Of a DNA stretch of 64,000 bases, positions 47,051 through 58,263 are shown piece after piece (the first letter of the stretch is position 1; the number at the start of each line of letters is the position of its first letter). The notes under the pieces were generated by a model. That model was not told where the DNA came from, ran no database searches, and saw only the letters and a program-made list of their open reading frames with translations. The translations under genes and the position numbers were made by a program. The DNA is from Mugil cephalus (Eukaryota; Chordata; Actinopteri; Mugiliformes; Mugilidae): the NCBI RefSeq assembly GCF_022458985.1, contig NC_061782.1:18284172-18348171 (forward strand), given 5' to 3'.

Positions 47051-47836
47051 AGTAGAGCGGGGTTGGGCAGTATACCGGATCACACCGAATACTGGTATTT
47101 TTTTTCCGTTATGACATGAATTTTTAATATACCAGCATACCGGTGTATTTGATTACACAGCGTTTCAGACCATTTTGAACGTAGCACTTCTAAACACGCA
47201 TGATGTGACTACGTCACTGTGAGGCGTGGTGAAGATAGAAATATCAGAAAAATGAAGAAGTGGCAGAACACAAGACGACTCGTGCCAAAAAAAAGGTGCC
47301 GTGTCATTTTTTTTAGGGTGACCAGACGTCTCTGATTTCTGGGGGATTTCTGAATGAGGGAAAAAAATGTTGCGCACAGACAACAATTATTACGGTAGCT
47401 GGTTGCACTGCTATTGACATTACAGATGGCAGATAGCAGTTGAAATATGTTTAAACATGAATAAATATGTCAAAATACATGAAACCGTAATTGTCCCCAT
47501 TTCTTCATTTCATCTTGATAACATTTAATTCTTTTTCTTTCTTTCTTTCTTTTTATCTCCGAGCTGTAAATGTCCCCAGATTCCCACATCAGCAGGCAGA
47601 GCTAACACAGGGCCATGCAAACCTCTATTAGTACTAGTGTGGAATTATTCTACAACATTTACTCATTATCAAAGCAAAATAGTCAATCCTTAGTCAATCT
47701 ACAGCATTAATTCCTCTCTCAACCAGTGGGAAACGTTGTGAACACGTGATTATGCATGAAAAAAACACCATGGTCGACCATGATACCATCAGAATTTTGA
47801 AAAATACTGTGATACATTTTTAACAACCAGCCCTAC
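47051..47836. mobile_element. hAT-type DNA transposon relic
   Basis: Left end has gttgggcagtataccgg and right end aatactgtgatac...accagccctac, typical of hAT elements that open with a GGTTGGGC(A/G)GTATACC terminus. Inside, at about 47262-47310, a short frame reads KKWQNTRRLVPKK, like the start of a hAT BED-finger transposase (LVPKKG...). It is then disrupted, so the copy is dead. Confidence 0.55.
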
Positions 47837-48443
47837 AAAAGGCAACCAGTCCATGGTTTTACCATTTTGGTTTATTCCTTTTGGTTTGGTCCGAAACAAC
47901 TGCACAAGGCACCACTTCATGTTAACGTGCCCATACACAAAACACGGGATGACAATATGTAACCAACAACAGCTGCACACATAAACCCTGAAGAAAGGGG
48001 TCACTCGTATTGATACATCCTCAGACAATTATCACCTCTGTAGCTCCCTTCAGCGTTACTGAATTTCAAAGCAGAGTTTAAGCTTACTGTTTGGTGTCCA
48101 GCCCATATTTTTTAACATTTTGGTTTGCTCTGAAATATAGACATGTTGGTATCAGGTCAGATAGTGCGCTCACATACTCGTAAAACAACTCTGACACTGC
48201 GGTGGGTTCCACTTTACATCAATGTTCTCCATCTATACTCAAAACAATGTGACTACAATATCTGACCAACAACAGGAAACAACAGTCTGTACAGTAAAGC
48301 ATCTACAAGCTGGTTCACAAACCACAAACAAACAAAAAAACATAAGAAGAAGGTAGCCAGCAGGAGACACATTAGCTGGCTGTTTTACAAAGGTCTTTGG
48401 CTAGAAAATGTGGAACCAATGCGGTGGAAGTTGGACATAAAAC

Positions 48444-48578
48444 AGCAGGACGTTTATCAACCTACTCCTCTTACAAACTAGTTTAACTGCATCAGGGTCT
48501 CTTCCAGGTGGGAGCAGGACGTTTATCAACCTACTCCCACCTGGAAGAGACCCTGATGCAGTTAAACTAGTTTGTAAG
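48444..48578. repeat. Perfect 45-bp inverted repeat with an embedded 25-bp direct repeat
   Basis: Arms at 48470-48514 and 48534-48578 are exact reverse complements, separated by 19 nt. A 25-nt direct repeat starting agcaggacgtttatc occurs at 48444-48468 and 48513-48537, overlapping the arm edges. No ORF. Confidence 0.9.
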
Positions 48579-48908
48579 ACTCCAGATAAAGTTACTGACC
48601 CACTGGAATGACATATATTGCATTCTGGTAGCACACAGCATGACAATTCAGTGTCTCATCAAGTGGAAGCACACTCTTAAAAACATTTGGGTCAATTTGG
48701 TAAACATGTTGCTGATCTGGCTCAGTTTAACAAGTTACCTGGAAAAGGGAGGCTAAGACACAAGTGAGGGCAGCGGCATTCAAAGAATCAAGTCGAACTT
48801 TACTGTAGCTGTCACAAGATGTTTCACCGGAACAGAAAAATCCCACCCAACTGCATTGCAACTGCACTTTATCTAAGGCTCTGCACGCGTCCGTGTAATG
48901 ATACTTAC

Positions 48909-48998
48909 GAGTAGACTGTACTGGCGAGGACCCAAACGAAAGTACTTGTAAGTTGTCATTTTATGCAGCAGCAGGAAGTCTTGTGCTGCAGCACAGAA
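48909..48998 (-). other. Candidate unannotated or alternative exon in the plekha1 5' intron
   Basis: 90 nt between a good acceptor (tttgtctgcag) and a consensus gtaagt donor. It is open in the frame that includes MTTYKYFRLGPRQYSLL. It resembles no PLEKHA1 segment that I recognise. It could be an alternative 5'UTR exon or a chance splice-site pair. Confidence 0.25.
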
Positions 48999-51033
48999 CT
49001 GCAGACAAAGAGTTAACAGCTAACTAAAACCTGCTGGAGTTAAGGAGGCAGATGCTTCCCAAAAGATAGAAGAGAGATTAAGGACAATGTATATTACATT
49101 CAACAGGTGTCCAGAAACGCAACTCCAGATGAGAAATAAGAAAAATACTAATACAGACAACAATGAAACCGGCCTATAATGGCAGGAACATATGGTCAGG
49201 CCTATTTATCCATCTAGAGCCAATGTTATATGACTGCTAAGGAAAACAACAAAAATGTAAACATCCATGCCAGCATCACAGTTTTGATTGTCATATGATT
49301 TTAATGTGGAAGGAGCGAGAGCTTTTGTTTCACTTCTCTGTAGTCACAATCACAGCTTTATGCACTTTTTTATGATCAACAAACATTTCACTCCTCCTTC
49401 ACGTGGGCGATAAGAATAGTTCGGTTTCTTGCTGACTGGCATTATTACATTTACCACAGCGCATGATTTGTTTTCTGTCTTATCACATGTAGTCAAAGAA
49501 TGAAGCCGACAATAAACCGCAATTTTATCCGAACCATGTCAATTTCCTGCCTTTTATTTTAGATCATCACCTATAATTTTTTTCTCTCTCTCTCTCTCTT
49601 ATTTTTTTTTTAAACAAACACTGGCTTCGACCAGCGACCCGCAACCGTAAGGTGTTTATATGGCACAGTATCCCAGGCTCTATTTGAGCTCGCCTCGTGA
49701 CATATTTGGGTTTCTGCAGCCAGGATATGATGTTTACATGGTCAAACACATAACTAGGATACTTCAAAAACAGATCATTGCCAGGATACTGGTGCACACG
49801 TCTGAGTGCACTCATTCTGTCTGAGCTCACAGAAAAAGAAAAAAAAAAGAAAAAAAAAAAGCTTCCCGTGTAATGGATGTGACTCTAACAAGACGGTGAT
49901 AAGAGAAAGCGAGAGAAGGATTTTTAGCTAAAGCGGGGTCGGAAGATGGCGCAGACAGGCGAGTGTAAAGGTCGAACCCTGTAGATAAGGCTTTGTGATA
50001 TTAGAGCTGACTTCTTTCTAGGTCAAACACTCCCCAGGTAAACTCACTCTTTACACTTGCTCGACGGCTTTGTCCGCCATCGCATGGCGACCAAATGGTC
50101 ACGCGGGACAAAGCCATGAGTCAACAGTAAGGAGTTTGGAGGGGCACGTTGCTGTTCAGCCACGTACAAACTACAAAGCAAATCACTGATCTAGGTGTCA
50201 AGGATACTGCAGCTGTAGTCGTGCAACTGGATTCGCAGAGAGACCACTGAAAGGAAAACACAGAGGCCAGTGGTGGAGAAGCAATCTATGGAAAAGGTGT
50301 TGAGGTTTAACTGATCTCTCTGCGGGTCAGAGGTGAGGACAGGTCATTCCGGTTTAGACGAAAACAGTGATTTCTGGTCAGGGTCTGGCTCTGAATGTAG
50401 CACATATAGGCAGCAGGTTAAACAGGCTTGGGCCTTCACAATTTCTTGGCCAGAATAGAAAAGGTCCCACTTACCACAGCAGTATCCTACTTGTTTTTTT
50501 CATTATTTTAACAGCATGGCCAAAAGGGAAGATGCTCACTAGGTACAGATAACGGAATCCTAGCTCTAAAATCAAGTACTTAACTAAGAAACTTCCATAG
50601 TTCAAAAGAGGAAAACATGTATAATAACAACCACAAACAGCTAAAGTTAACTAACGTTAGATTCGCACACCAACACGCTGTGTGACACATGTTGTGTTAC
50701 AGCAGCATCAGCAGCTGTGGGTGTCTGGCCTCAACGGCTCAGGTTAGCTCGCTGTTAGCTCCCCGTAAACTTATAAAAGCGACACCCACAACATCTAATG
50801 TAATATGAATTAACCACGTAAAATGCAATTCCTGTGATCTTAAGACGAGCTAGCAACGATTAGCTGGTACCTGGCCGCGCTGGCGAAGAAGTTTTGTCAT
50901 ACACGTTAACATAGCCCAGCTAACACTGGCGACTCTTGTTAGCCAGCTTCGTAAAATACGAACTCTGCCGCTACACGGCAGCGAGCTTAGTTAATGCGGT
51001 GAGTGAATTTTATCGTCTCCTGGTCCGGCTTAC

Positions 51034-51210
51034 CCGAGTCTTCCCTCCGGTAACTGCTAGGCTGAGCGGCCGCGGCGGGTCTCGGTGTCGTCGGCTCCGT
51101 CCTCTGCGTCTCAGCCCATCTCCCCCTGAGCCAGGAGGACGCACCAGGACACACCAGGACGCACCGACGGGCCGAAGATGGTCTATGACGAAGATGATCA
51201 CTCCGGAGCA
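51034..51210 (-). other. plekha1: plekha1 non-coding first exon and promoter-proximal GC-rich DNA (upper limit approximate)
   Basis: The donor ACTCGG|gtaagc is at 51034/51033, and the next acceptor in the gene is at 45009 or 44942. The sequence is locally CpG-rich (for example gcggccgcggcggg on the plus strand at about 51067), in contrast with the AT-rich flanks. This fits a CpG-island start. Confidence 0.55.
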
Positions 51211-51339
51211 ATTTTTTATTTCAGTTTTATTTTAGAAAAGCTGGTTTATTGTAGTTTATTGGAAACCGGGAATTAAATACAATAAAACACGAGAAATAAA
51301 TGAATAGAATTAAACAAACCTATAGCTATACACTGTACA

Positions 51340-51620
51340 ATGATACTAGGCCGCATAACTAACTCTGTAACAATCTATCCTTTCTTATCAAAGCGGCCCA
51401 GAGTTTAGAGTATTTTAAATCGTTATTGAAAACACATTTCTTCTCGCTGGTCTTCAGTCCAAGTTTAGGTTGAATTTTACTATGCAAACACAGCTTTTAT
51501 TGACAGTTTTACTTACTATTAGCTCATATTTATTTGTTTTATATTAACGGGATTGTTGATTGATTTATATTGTTCTGCTTGTAACGCACTTTGGATCAAA
51601 TTAGGTTGTTTTTTAAACGT
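51340..51620 (+). mobile_element. 3' tail of a 5'-truncated LINE (fish non-LTR retrotransposon)
   Basis: A short frame at about 51405-51465 reads SLEYFKSLLKTHFFSLVFS. It closely resembles the extreme C-terminus of fish LINE ORF2 proteins (FKS-LKTHLFSLAF). It is followed by an AT-rich 3' part with gtaacgcactttggatca, a common LINE-tail phrase. The rest of the element is missing. Confidence 0.55.
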
Positions 51621-51709
51621 ACCGAATTCAGTAAATTATATAGGCATGATGACAGGGCATGAAGAAAAACTGTCTGCAGAAATATGTTCAATAGAATACT
51701 GAGTATTTT

Positions 51710-51739
51710 AGAATAGAATAGAATAGAATAGAATAGAAT
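51710..51739. repeat. (GAATA)n pentanucleotide microsatellite
   Basis: About five units of gaata. Confidence 0.85.
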
Positions 51740-52718
51740 TATAAGGTGCGATTCAACTTAAAGTGCCACTTAGAAGGTTAGAAATTTACTTTTACAACAG
51801 AGTTAATGCAACAATGAAAAAGAAGAAGAAAATATGCTGCTACAGGCAGTGTTACGAATGCATGCACTTTGTATTCACACTAAACTAGCTATTTGCTATT
51901 TATGAACAACAATTCATATATTTATTTACCATTATGCTTACATAAACCTACAAATAATAGCAGTTAAAAGTCCAATATTTTCAAAGACAGACAAAAGTCA
52001 GAGTGAGAGCTCTTTATTTTCATCCCCTCTAGGTGTCAAGTATGAAACCGGCACTGGGTGTCAACCTGGTGTCAACATGGATGGAAAGCAGAATATTCAC
52101 AGCACAGTGGTAATTTAGCGACATCTAGCGTTAAACAAGCTGCAGCCTCTTAGGCCTGTCTGGTTTCTATTATGTTACACTGACATTTTATCATTACGCA
52201 ACTTTTCCTCGGCAATCCATTTTTTTTTCCATTTTTTTTTTCATCACCTTACTTTTTTGCACAATTAGGTTAAAATGATAAAATACAGCCAACACAGCCT
52301 GCATCCAGATGCCTCAATAATGTCTGGTATTTGCTGGAGATCGGCTTTAGTCGAAATGTCTTACTGAAAATAAAGTCTTGTCACCGGGAAACAAGGTTAA
52401 TCGTGAAATGCAGAATATTAACGCATGCTACATCCCTACATTCTAACTTGTAATCTTAAAAGAGAGAAAGAGGAACAGGTTTAGCAGTTGGTCAGATAAT
52501 GGGCATGTTGCTTTCACTCAATTCTATGCCAGATCAAATTTCAAACAGTCAAGCAGTCGCTATGTGGTCAACCTATCTTTCAAAGGCGATGGGCGTTGAC
52601 AAACAGAACACACACACGCACAGTGCTACATGAGTCTGACAGGAGGAGGAAAGAGGAGGAGGGGGGAGGAGGAGCAGCAGGGTGCTGATGTTGGGGAGGT
52701 TCATGTGAAGTTCCTTGT

Positions 52719-52745
52719 CGTCTCGTCTCGTCTCGTCTCGTCTCG
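52719..52745. repeat. (TCTCG)n pentanucleotide repeat in a probable 5'UTR
   Basis: Five units of tctcg, ending about 50 nt upstream of the plus-strand ATG at 52794. Confidence 0.85.
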
Positions 52746-52793
52746 CCGTGACTCTGCGACTCCTCTCCCGGCTGACACACAGAGGGGGTGACC

Positions 52794-52929
52794 ATGGAAG
52801 AGGAGGGGGACACCTACCCGGAGCTAAGGCCTTTCTCTCAGCTGTGGCCTCTGCCCAGGTTGCGCTCTCACAGCGACACCTCAGGATTTCGCTCCAGGGT
52901 GCTGTTTAGGCTGCGGGGAGCCCGCTCAG
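52794..52929 (+). CDS. First coding exon of an unidentified plus-strand gene (partial)
   Basis: The ATG sits in a strong Kozak context (gaccATGG) and is followed by 45 codons plus one base. They begin MEEEGDTYPELRPFSQLWPL and then become Arg-rich (RLRSHSDTSGFRSRVLFRLR). A CAG|gtagga donor follows at 52930. It is GC-rich, unlike the DNA around it. I do not recognise the protein. In human the gene beyond PLEKHA1 is BTBD16, then TACC2, and TACC proteins can start with short unconserved first exons, so a tacc2-like gene is a guess from synteny only. Its orientation (divergent from plekha1) does not match the human order. Confidence 0.5.
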
Positions 52930-55164
52930 GTAGGAGAAACCACACAGTCTGACCAAAAACCTGTAGACCAGTTCAGGATACTGATATTAGAGTCACATCC
53001 AAGAGGTCTTGAGGCAGAATAAGTGTATTATTCATAATCACTATTGCAGCCTACAGCTTTAAAAGTGTCTCTTTTTGCCTCTGGTGTCATAAGGTTCGCT
53101 GGTTTATTCTAGTCTGACAGCATCTCCAAATGACTGAAAAAGCACCCGTGGCTTCCTGTTCTCTCCCACACACAGACACACACAAATTACTTTCACCTTT
53201 TCTGTCAGGTTGTTGCTCGGGATACTTCAAATAAACACACAAATATTTGTTTTTTTCTTTCTTTCTTAATGCACTACTTTCTTGACTTTCTTTGTTTTAC
53301 ATTGCAGAGCATCAGACAGCACAATGAATTCATTATAAATTATTAATTAATAACTGCTTTATTAATGTAATGCTGCTTAATGACACAACTGTTTCATCAA
53401 TAGTGCCCGCTTTTGTACGTGGCACAACGAGGCGAATCGAGATTATCTGTGTGTTATCGAGGTGTCACAAGTGATTCAGAAAAAGCCCGAACTGGAAAGT
53501 GCTAAGTTACGCAAACTCCGTTCAAGTGGTAGATTGTGTGTCAGAAACTACAGAAACATTAAGTTTTATTGGAAACGTGTAAAAGTGACAAAGACGTCCG
53601 GTGTGATGGCGACACAAAAAAAAATTTCAGGCAGTGTCAGACCTCTTCAGCCACAGCGTTAACCCGACCACATCTGCCCTCGGCCTAAATGTCAGTGTCA
53701 AGGTTTTGCTGCCTGAAGCCGATGGCTGCAGAGCGCTGGCAGCCCCACACTGTTTCGGTGGTTTAGAGCCACTTCCTATCAGTCGTCTTCAGCGTGTTAG
53801 GCCAGAACTGAGCCTGCAGCAGTGCTCTCTGCCCCAGTCACATTCTCACACCCACTCTGACATGAAACGCAGGCATGGCGGTTATTAATACACTGCTTTT
53901 CTAAGAGAGCTGTGCATTTCTGGGATTTGCTTTAATTATTACAAATGTACAGTTGTGCAAGCTGTTGCAGTCAAGTTGCCACAGGAAGTGCTCTGTGTTT
54001 ACGTTGTAATTACAGGAAATGTTTGAGGAGTGGAGCAGTTGGGAGTTATTTATGTCACTTGATGGTTTGGATTTCCAGCTTTAAGGTTTGACCAGGAAAT
54101 AACGTGATTTAGCATGATAAGCAGATAGTTGTTGTTATTTATGCTTGTACTTTGATTTCAGGATGTAGTATTTATTCAGAGCATGAATCCAGCTTTTTCC
54201 AATCACTTAAAAATGTACTTCTACTACACGCTGAGATGTTCAGCTTTGCAATATGCAAGTCCAGCACCAGGGGGAGTTGTTCCACTTTACCAAACAAGAA
54301 TCCACATTAAAATGGAACCTGGAATACATTTTCCATTTCTGTCAAGTCTGAAAAGTTCCCATATGTAAGCAGGTCCATGTCGTTTTGAATTATTTGAAAT
54401 TATTTTAAGATTTGGCATTTTTTAAACTAGAGGGAACGGAGCTAATGAGAAATATATCTTCCCTGTGGGAAAAAAATAGATTCCTGTGGGGAATGTTACC
54501 AGAATTAATGACTCTAGGGAGGATTGTCTTTGTCAAGTAAAATTGCTCTCTACGTAAAAAGAAAAGGTTGACCACAGACTTGAGATCATGCACATCAACA
54601 GGAAGTGTGTACAAACAGAAACAGAAAGACTATTTCAGGTAAACAAGAACAGAATGGCTGGATGATAAACCGCCACCACTGCAATGATCTATTTTTTATG
54701 TTTGTTCATGTTCAGGTTATGGAGGGCTTGAACTAAGAATTCAAAGATAAAACTTTAATTTTCTGAAAAGTCAGTGCATTTACTGAAGTTTAATGAATCA
54801 ACTTAAAGGGCTCATTGCAGCCGTGAGTAAGGTGTAGCACTTTTTTTTCTATGGTAAAATAACATTAGTTTTAACTGATAAAACTAGTGATGATGTTTAG
54901 TTTTTAATGAACATTTTCTATCACTAATAACCTTAATCCGTGTGGTGGTGTCTGCACGTAAATAAACATCCATCAGCCACAACATTACGACCACTGGCTA
55001 TTATTAGTCTTTTTAAATGTCTCGCTTGATACAAGACATTGACCTAAACTAAGCTTCTCAAAATAAAACTTTTCTTTATGGTAAGTGTTTATGAATATAT
55101 TGGCATCAGAATTGTAAACTTCTCAGTATCAGTTACAATGTCAAGAATCCATTGTCAGACTTGA

Positions 55165-55323
55165 TATACAGTGATCAAGCATAACATTATGCCACTGAAA
55201 GGAGAAGTGAATAATACTGACCATCTTGTGTGAGGCCCCTCCCCTCAACCCATAAGATCCAAAGACTGGCTGGAGACCTACACAATACTAGGAAGGTGGT
55301 CATAATATTATGCCTGGTGTATG
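55165..55323. mobile_element. Short internally deleted MITE family A copy
   Basis: Inverted ends gatcaagcataacattatg and cataatattatgcctggtgt. The ~110-nt centre retains the reverse of the gaggggcctca/ggttgagggg block. A further solo end lies at about 54968-54996. Confidence 0.6.
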
Positions 55324-55372
55324 TGTTGTGGAAAAAGTGGAAAATAATCTATTTAGGATCCTATGTACACTG

Positions 55373-55440
55373 CCAGTCAAACGTTTGGACACACCTTCTC
55401 ATTGAAGTGAATGATAAGGTGTGTCCAAACGTTTGACTGG
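55373..55440. mobile_element. Miniature palindromic transposon remnant
   Basis: A perfect 25-bp inverted repeat (ccagtcaaacgtttggacac... at 55373-55397; its complement at 55416-55440) around an 18-nt loop. The phrase CAGTCAAA-GTTTGGACACACC is a common terminal sequence of fish DNA transposons. Only the two ends remain, back to back. Confidence 0.7.
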
Positions 55441-57623
55441 TAGGCTGAGATGGTTTCTGCTGTCCTCTGCAAATAGCATGCTGTCCTCCAGATGGACCAG
55501 TATTCTTCTTCTAATTAGAGGGTTATAAAGGGGAGGAAAAGATAAAAGCACAAAAAAGAAGGGGGAAATGAGAGACGTAAAGGAAGGAGAAGTACGAAGA
55601 CAAGATACTGTATATTAAGACAGAACAATAATGGACAAGAAAAAGGAGTGGGAGGAGTCAAAGAGTGAAAACTGAGTGAAGACTGAGACAAGAGAAAATT
55701 ATGAAAAACAGCGAAGAGAGGAGACAAAAAGGGATGCGAGGATGAGATGATTAAGGAGGAGGGGAGGACTGGAGAAACGAAGACAACAGAGGGGTGTCAG
55801 CTCGCTGGGATGCTCTGCTCCTTGCGGGTTCTCTCCTCGAAATAACATTGATTACAGACCCTTTTAGTCTGCAATAACCGCCTGTTAAAATGTACTGTAA
55901 TGCAGAGAGCATTACCCTCCCCCTTCACTGCCCACACACAGTCTATCCTCAGTCACTATTGTGGCTTCTGTACCGGGCACCGACTACATCTAAATAAGAC
56001 TAAAGTCTGTAGGTGGACACGCTGGGTCCTTGAGCTAAATGCTGATGTCAGTATGCTAACGCGCTCAGAATGGCAACAGCATTGTCATTTTTTTTTAATT
56101 GGTTGCACCATGTTTTCCATGCTTGTCATCATAATTTAGCGTGCCAACACTTGCTAACTAGATCTGAATACAAAGTACAGTAAAGGCTGACGGCTGGCTG
56201 GGGATGCCATTAGAGCGGAGCTGACTTGTTGGTTGCACACGATAAAAAGCAAAGGGAGAAGTCAGGTGACGTTATCATACAGAGCCAAAGTGAAACGAGT
56301 TTCAAAAGTGAAAAAAAAGATGTGACAGTTGGTCTCGATATCTAATTAGATTTATGTGTTGGGATGTTTGTGAAAAGCAGTTTCACATCTTCATAATGTT
56401 GCGTTTGATATTTGTCACAAGCACAGGGCACTTAAGAAGAAAACCTAGATCAGACACAAGAGGTGCATGCATCAGTTGGTTGAGGTGTCATATTTACAGT
56501 ATTTAAGATATTTCTGTAACCTCAGGTGGGACTGAATTGTGTAGAAGTCGATGCAGAAGTTGAAAAATTACATTTTAGGTTTACAGAAGCTAATGGAACA
56601 GACACTGGAGGTCGGGTGGACGGATGGGTTCACAAAACATGACCCTTCAACATGGAAGACTGCTTTTCTTTTCTTGTTTTAACTGAAAGTGAATGTCTGT
56701 TTCTTGCTGGTCTGCTGTTACTACATGTTGTAATCAGCGTTATACTAATGCTTTTGAAGACTGACTTTCTCTTTCTCGTAATCACACTCAGTCTTTGCCT
56801 TTTTGGATACGTGTTGCTCTCACATTTAATGGTGAGAAAAGAGGGTAAAACTGCATGTCTTTAAATATCAGCCGACCTTGTGAGGGGCTGGCACGCTCGC
56901 GTTTTATAGTCTGATAGTTTCTTTTGTGTGTGATCATGTGTGTGCTTGTGTGGGTGGGTGTTGCTGGAGCTGATGAGCCAGTTGTTATTCTTCTCGCCTG
57001 TTGTGAGCCGTTTCATTGGACTGCATCAAAAGTCAAAGTCTCACTTGCTCTGTTTCTCTTCCCCTCCATCTGTCTATCAGTAACTCTCCGTGGTTACTTA
57101 CTAAGCCTTTAACTCGATTAATATTCAGTGAAACAACTCAGAAGCAAATGTACAGGATGTTAACGTTAACTCTGCATGGCCTCTAATAACTATGTGTACA
57201 TATATAGTGAGTGTACGTTTGTGTGCAGTGAAAATTCAGAAGTCTCTTTGTGGGTTAATTAAAAAAAGTCCCGAGAAACATCAAAGACGAAAATAACAGC
57301 TGCAAAGTGACATTTAACATCAAAGTCAAATATAAAGAACATTTTGTTCCTCTGGCCACAAGACACATACATTTTTATCATAAACGTTAACGAAAACTTT
57401 TTGCTTAGATGTGTGAGACACATCTAAGTTACAGAAACCTTTTGCGACTACAGTCAAGTGTGCAGTAGCTGGTGGTCAGGGTGGATGAACGGGTCCACGA
57501 AACATGACACTTTAACATGAGAAACCTTTTTTTTTCTTGTTTCAACTGACAAAATGTTGTTTTCTTTTTGACCCACAGTCATTCCTTAAAAACTCTGCAA
57601 CCAACCACAACAGGCCAGACCAA

Positions 57624-58068
57624 AGATCAGGCATAACATTATGACCACCTTCCTAGTATTGTGTAGGTCTCCTAAACAGCTGTGACTCATCAAAAATGAG
57701 TCTGTTGTCCTGTGGTGTCTGGTAACAGGATCTTTTTAGTAGGGGTCTTTGGCTCCTATGGGTTGAGAGGAGGGGCCTCTGTGGATCAGGCTTGTTCCAG
57801 TGCATCCCACAGATACTTGACTAGTTAGGTAACTAGTGAATTTGGAGGCCAGGGCAACACCTTGTGCTGTTCTTCAAGTTTTTTGAGGTATTTTTTACTG
57901 TGTGTGTCTGTGTCGGGTTGCATCCTGCTGGGGATGTCTGCTGCTGCCATCAAGGAGTGTCATTGCTATGGGGTGGGGGTGCCACGTCCAAACGTTTCCC
58001 AGCAGAACACTGAATTGTCCCAAGATGATCAATGTCAGTGGTTTTAATGTTGTGGCTGATCGGTGTAC
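57624..58068. mobile_element. MITE family A copy with both ends
   Basis: Starts agatcaggcataacattatg and ends aatgttgtggctgatcggtg. The interior matches the copy at 46.2 kb. Confidence 0.65.
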
Positions 58069-58202
58069 AGTACAGTAACAGTAACTGACGAGAGAATAGA
58101 AGCACTATACCGTATGACACATAGCTGCTCTTATGTAGTCAATAACCTAATGGTAGTGTGGACATTATGTCTGTTCTCAGTCCATTGTGTACATTGTCTC
58201 TT

Positions 58203-58259
<57 letters not shown>
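58203..58259. repeat. Compound (TC)n(CA)n microsatellite
   Basis: About nine TC units passing directly into about twenty CA units. Confidence 0.92.

Positions 58260-58263
<4 letters not shown>

Larger units (their letters stand above)
51211..52640. other. Intergenic region between the plekha1 start and the plus-strand gene
   Basis: Contains the LINE tail and a (GAATA)n array at about 51710-51739. The two genes are divergent, about 1.5 kb apart. No conserved coding sequence was seen. Confidence 0.6.

Noticed and set aside
56652..56864. Plus-strand 70-codon hydrophobic ORF resembling two membrane segments
   Set aside because: T-rich DNA naturally encodes Leu/Val/Phe runs. No splice context, promoter or homologue recognised.
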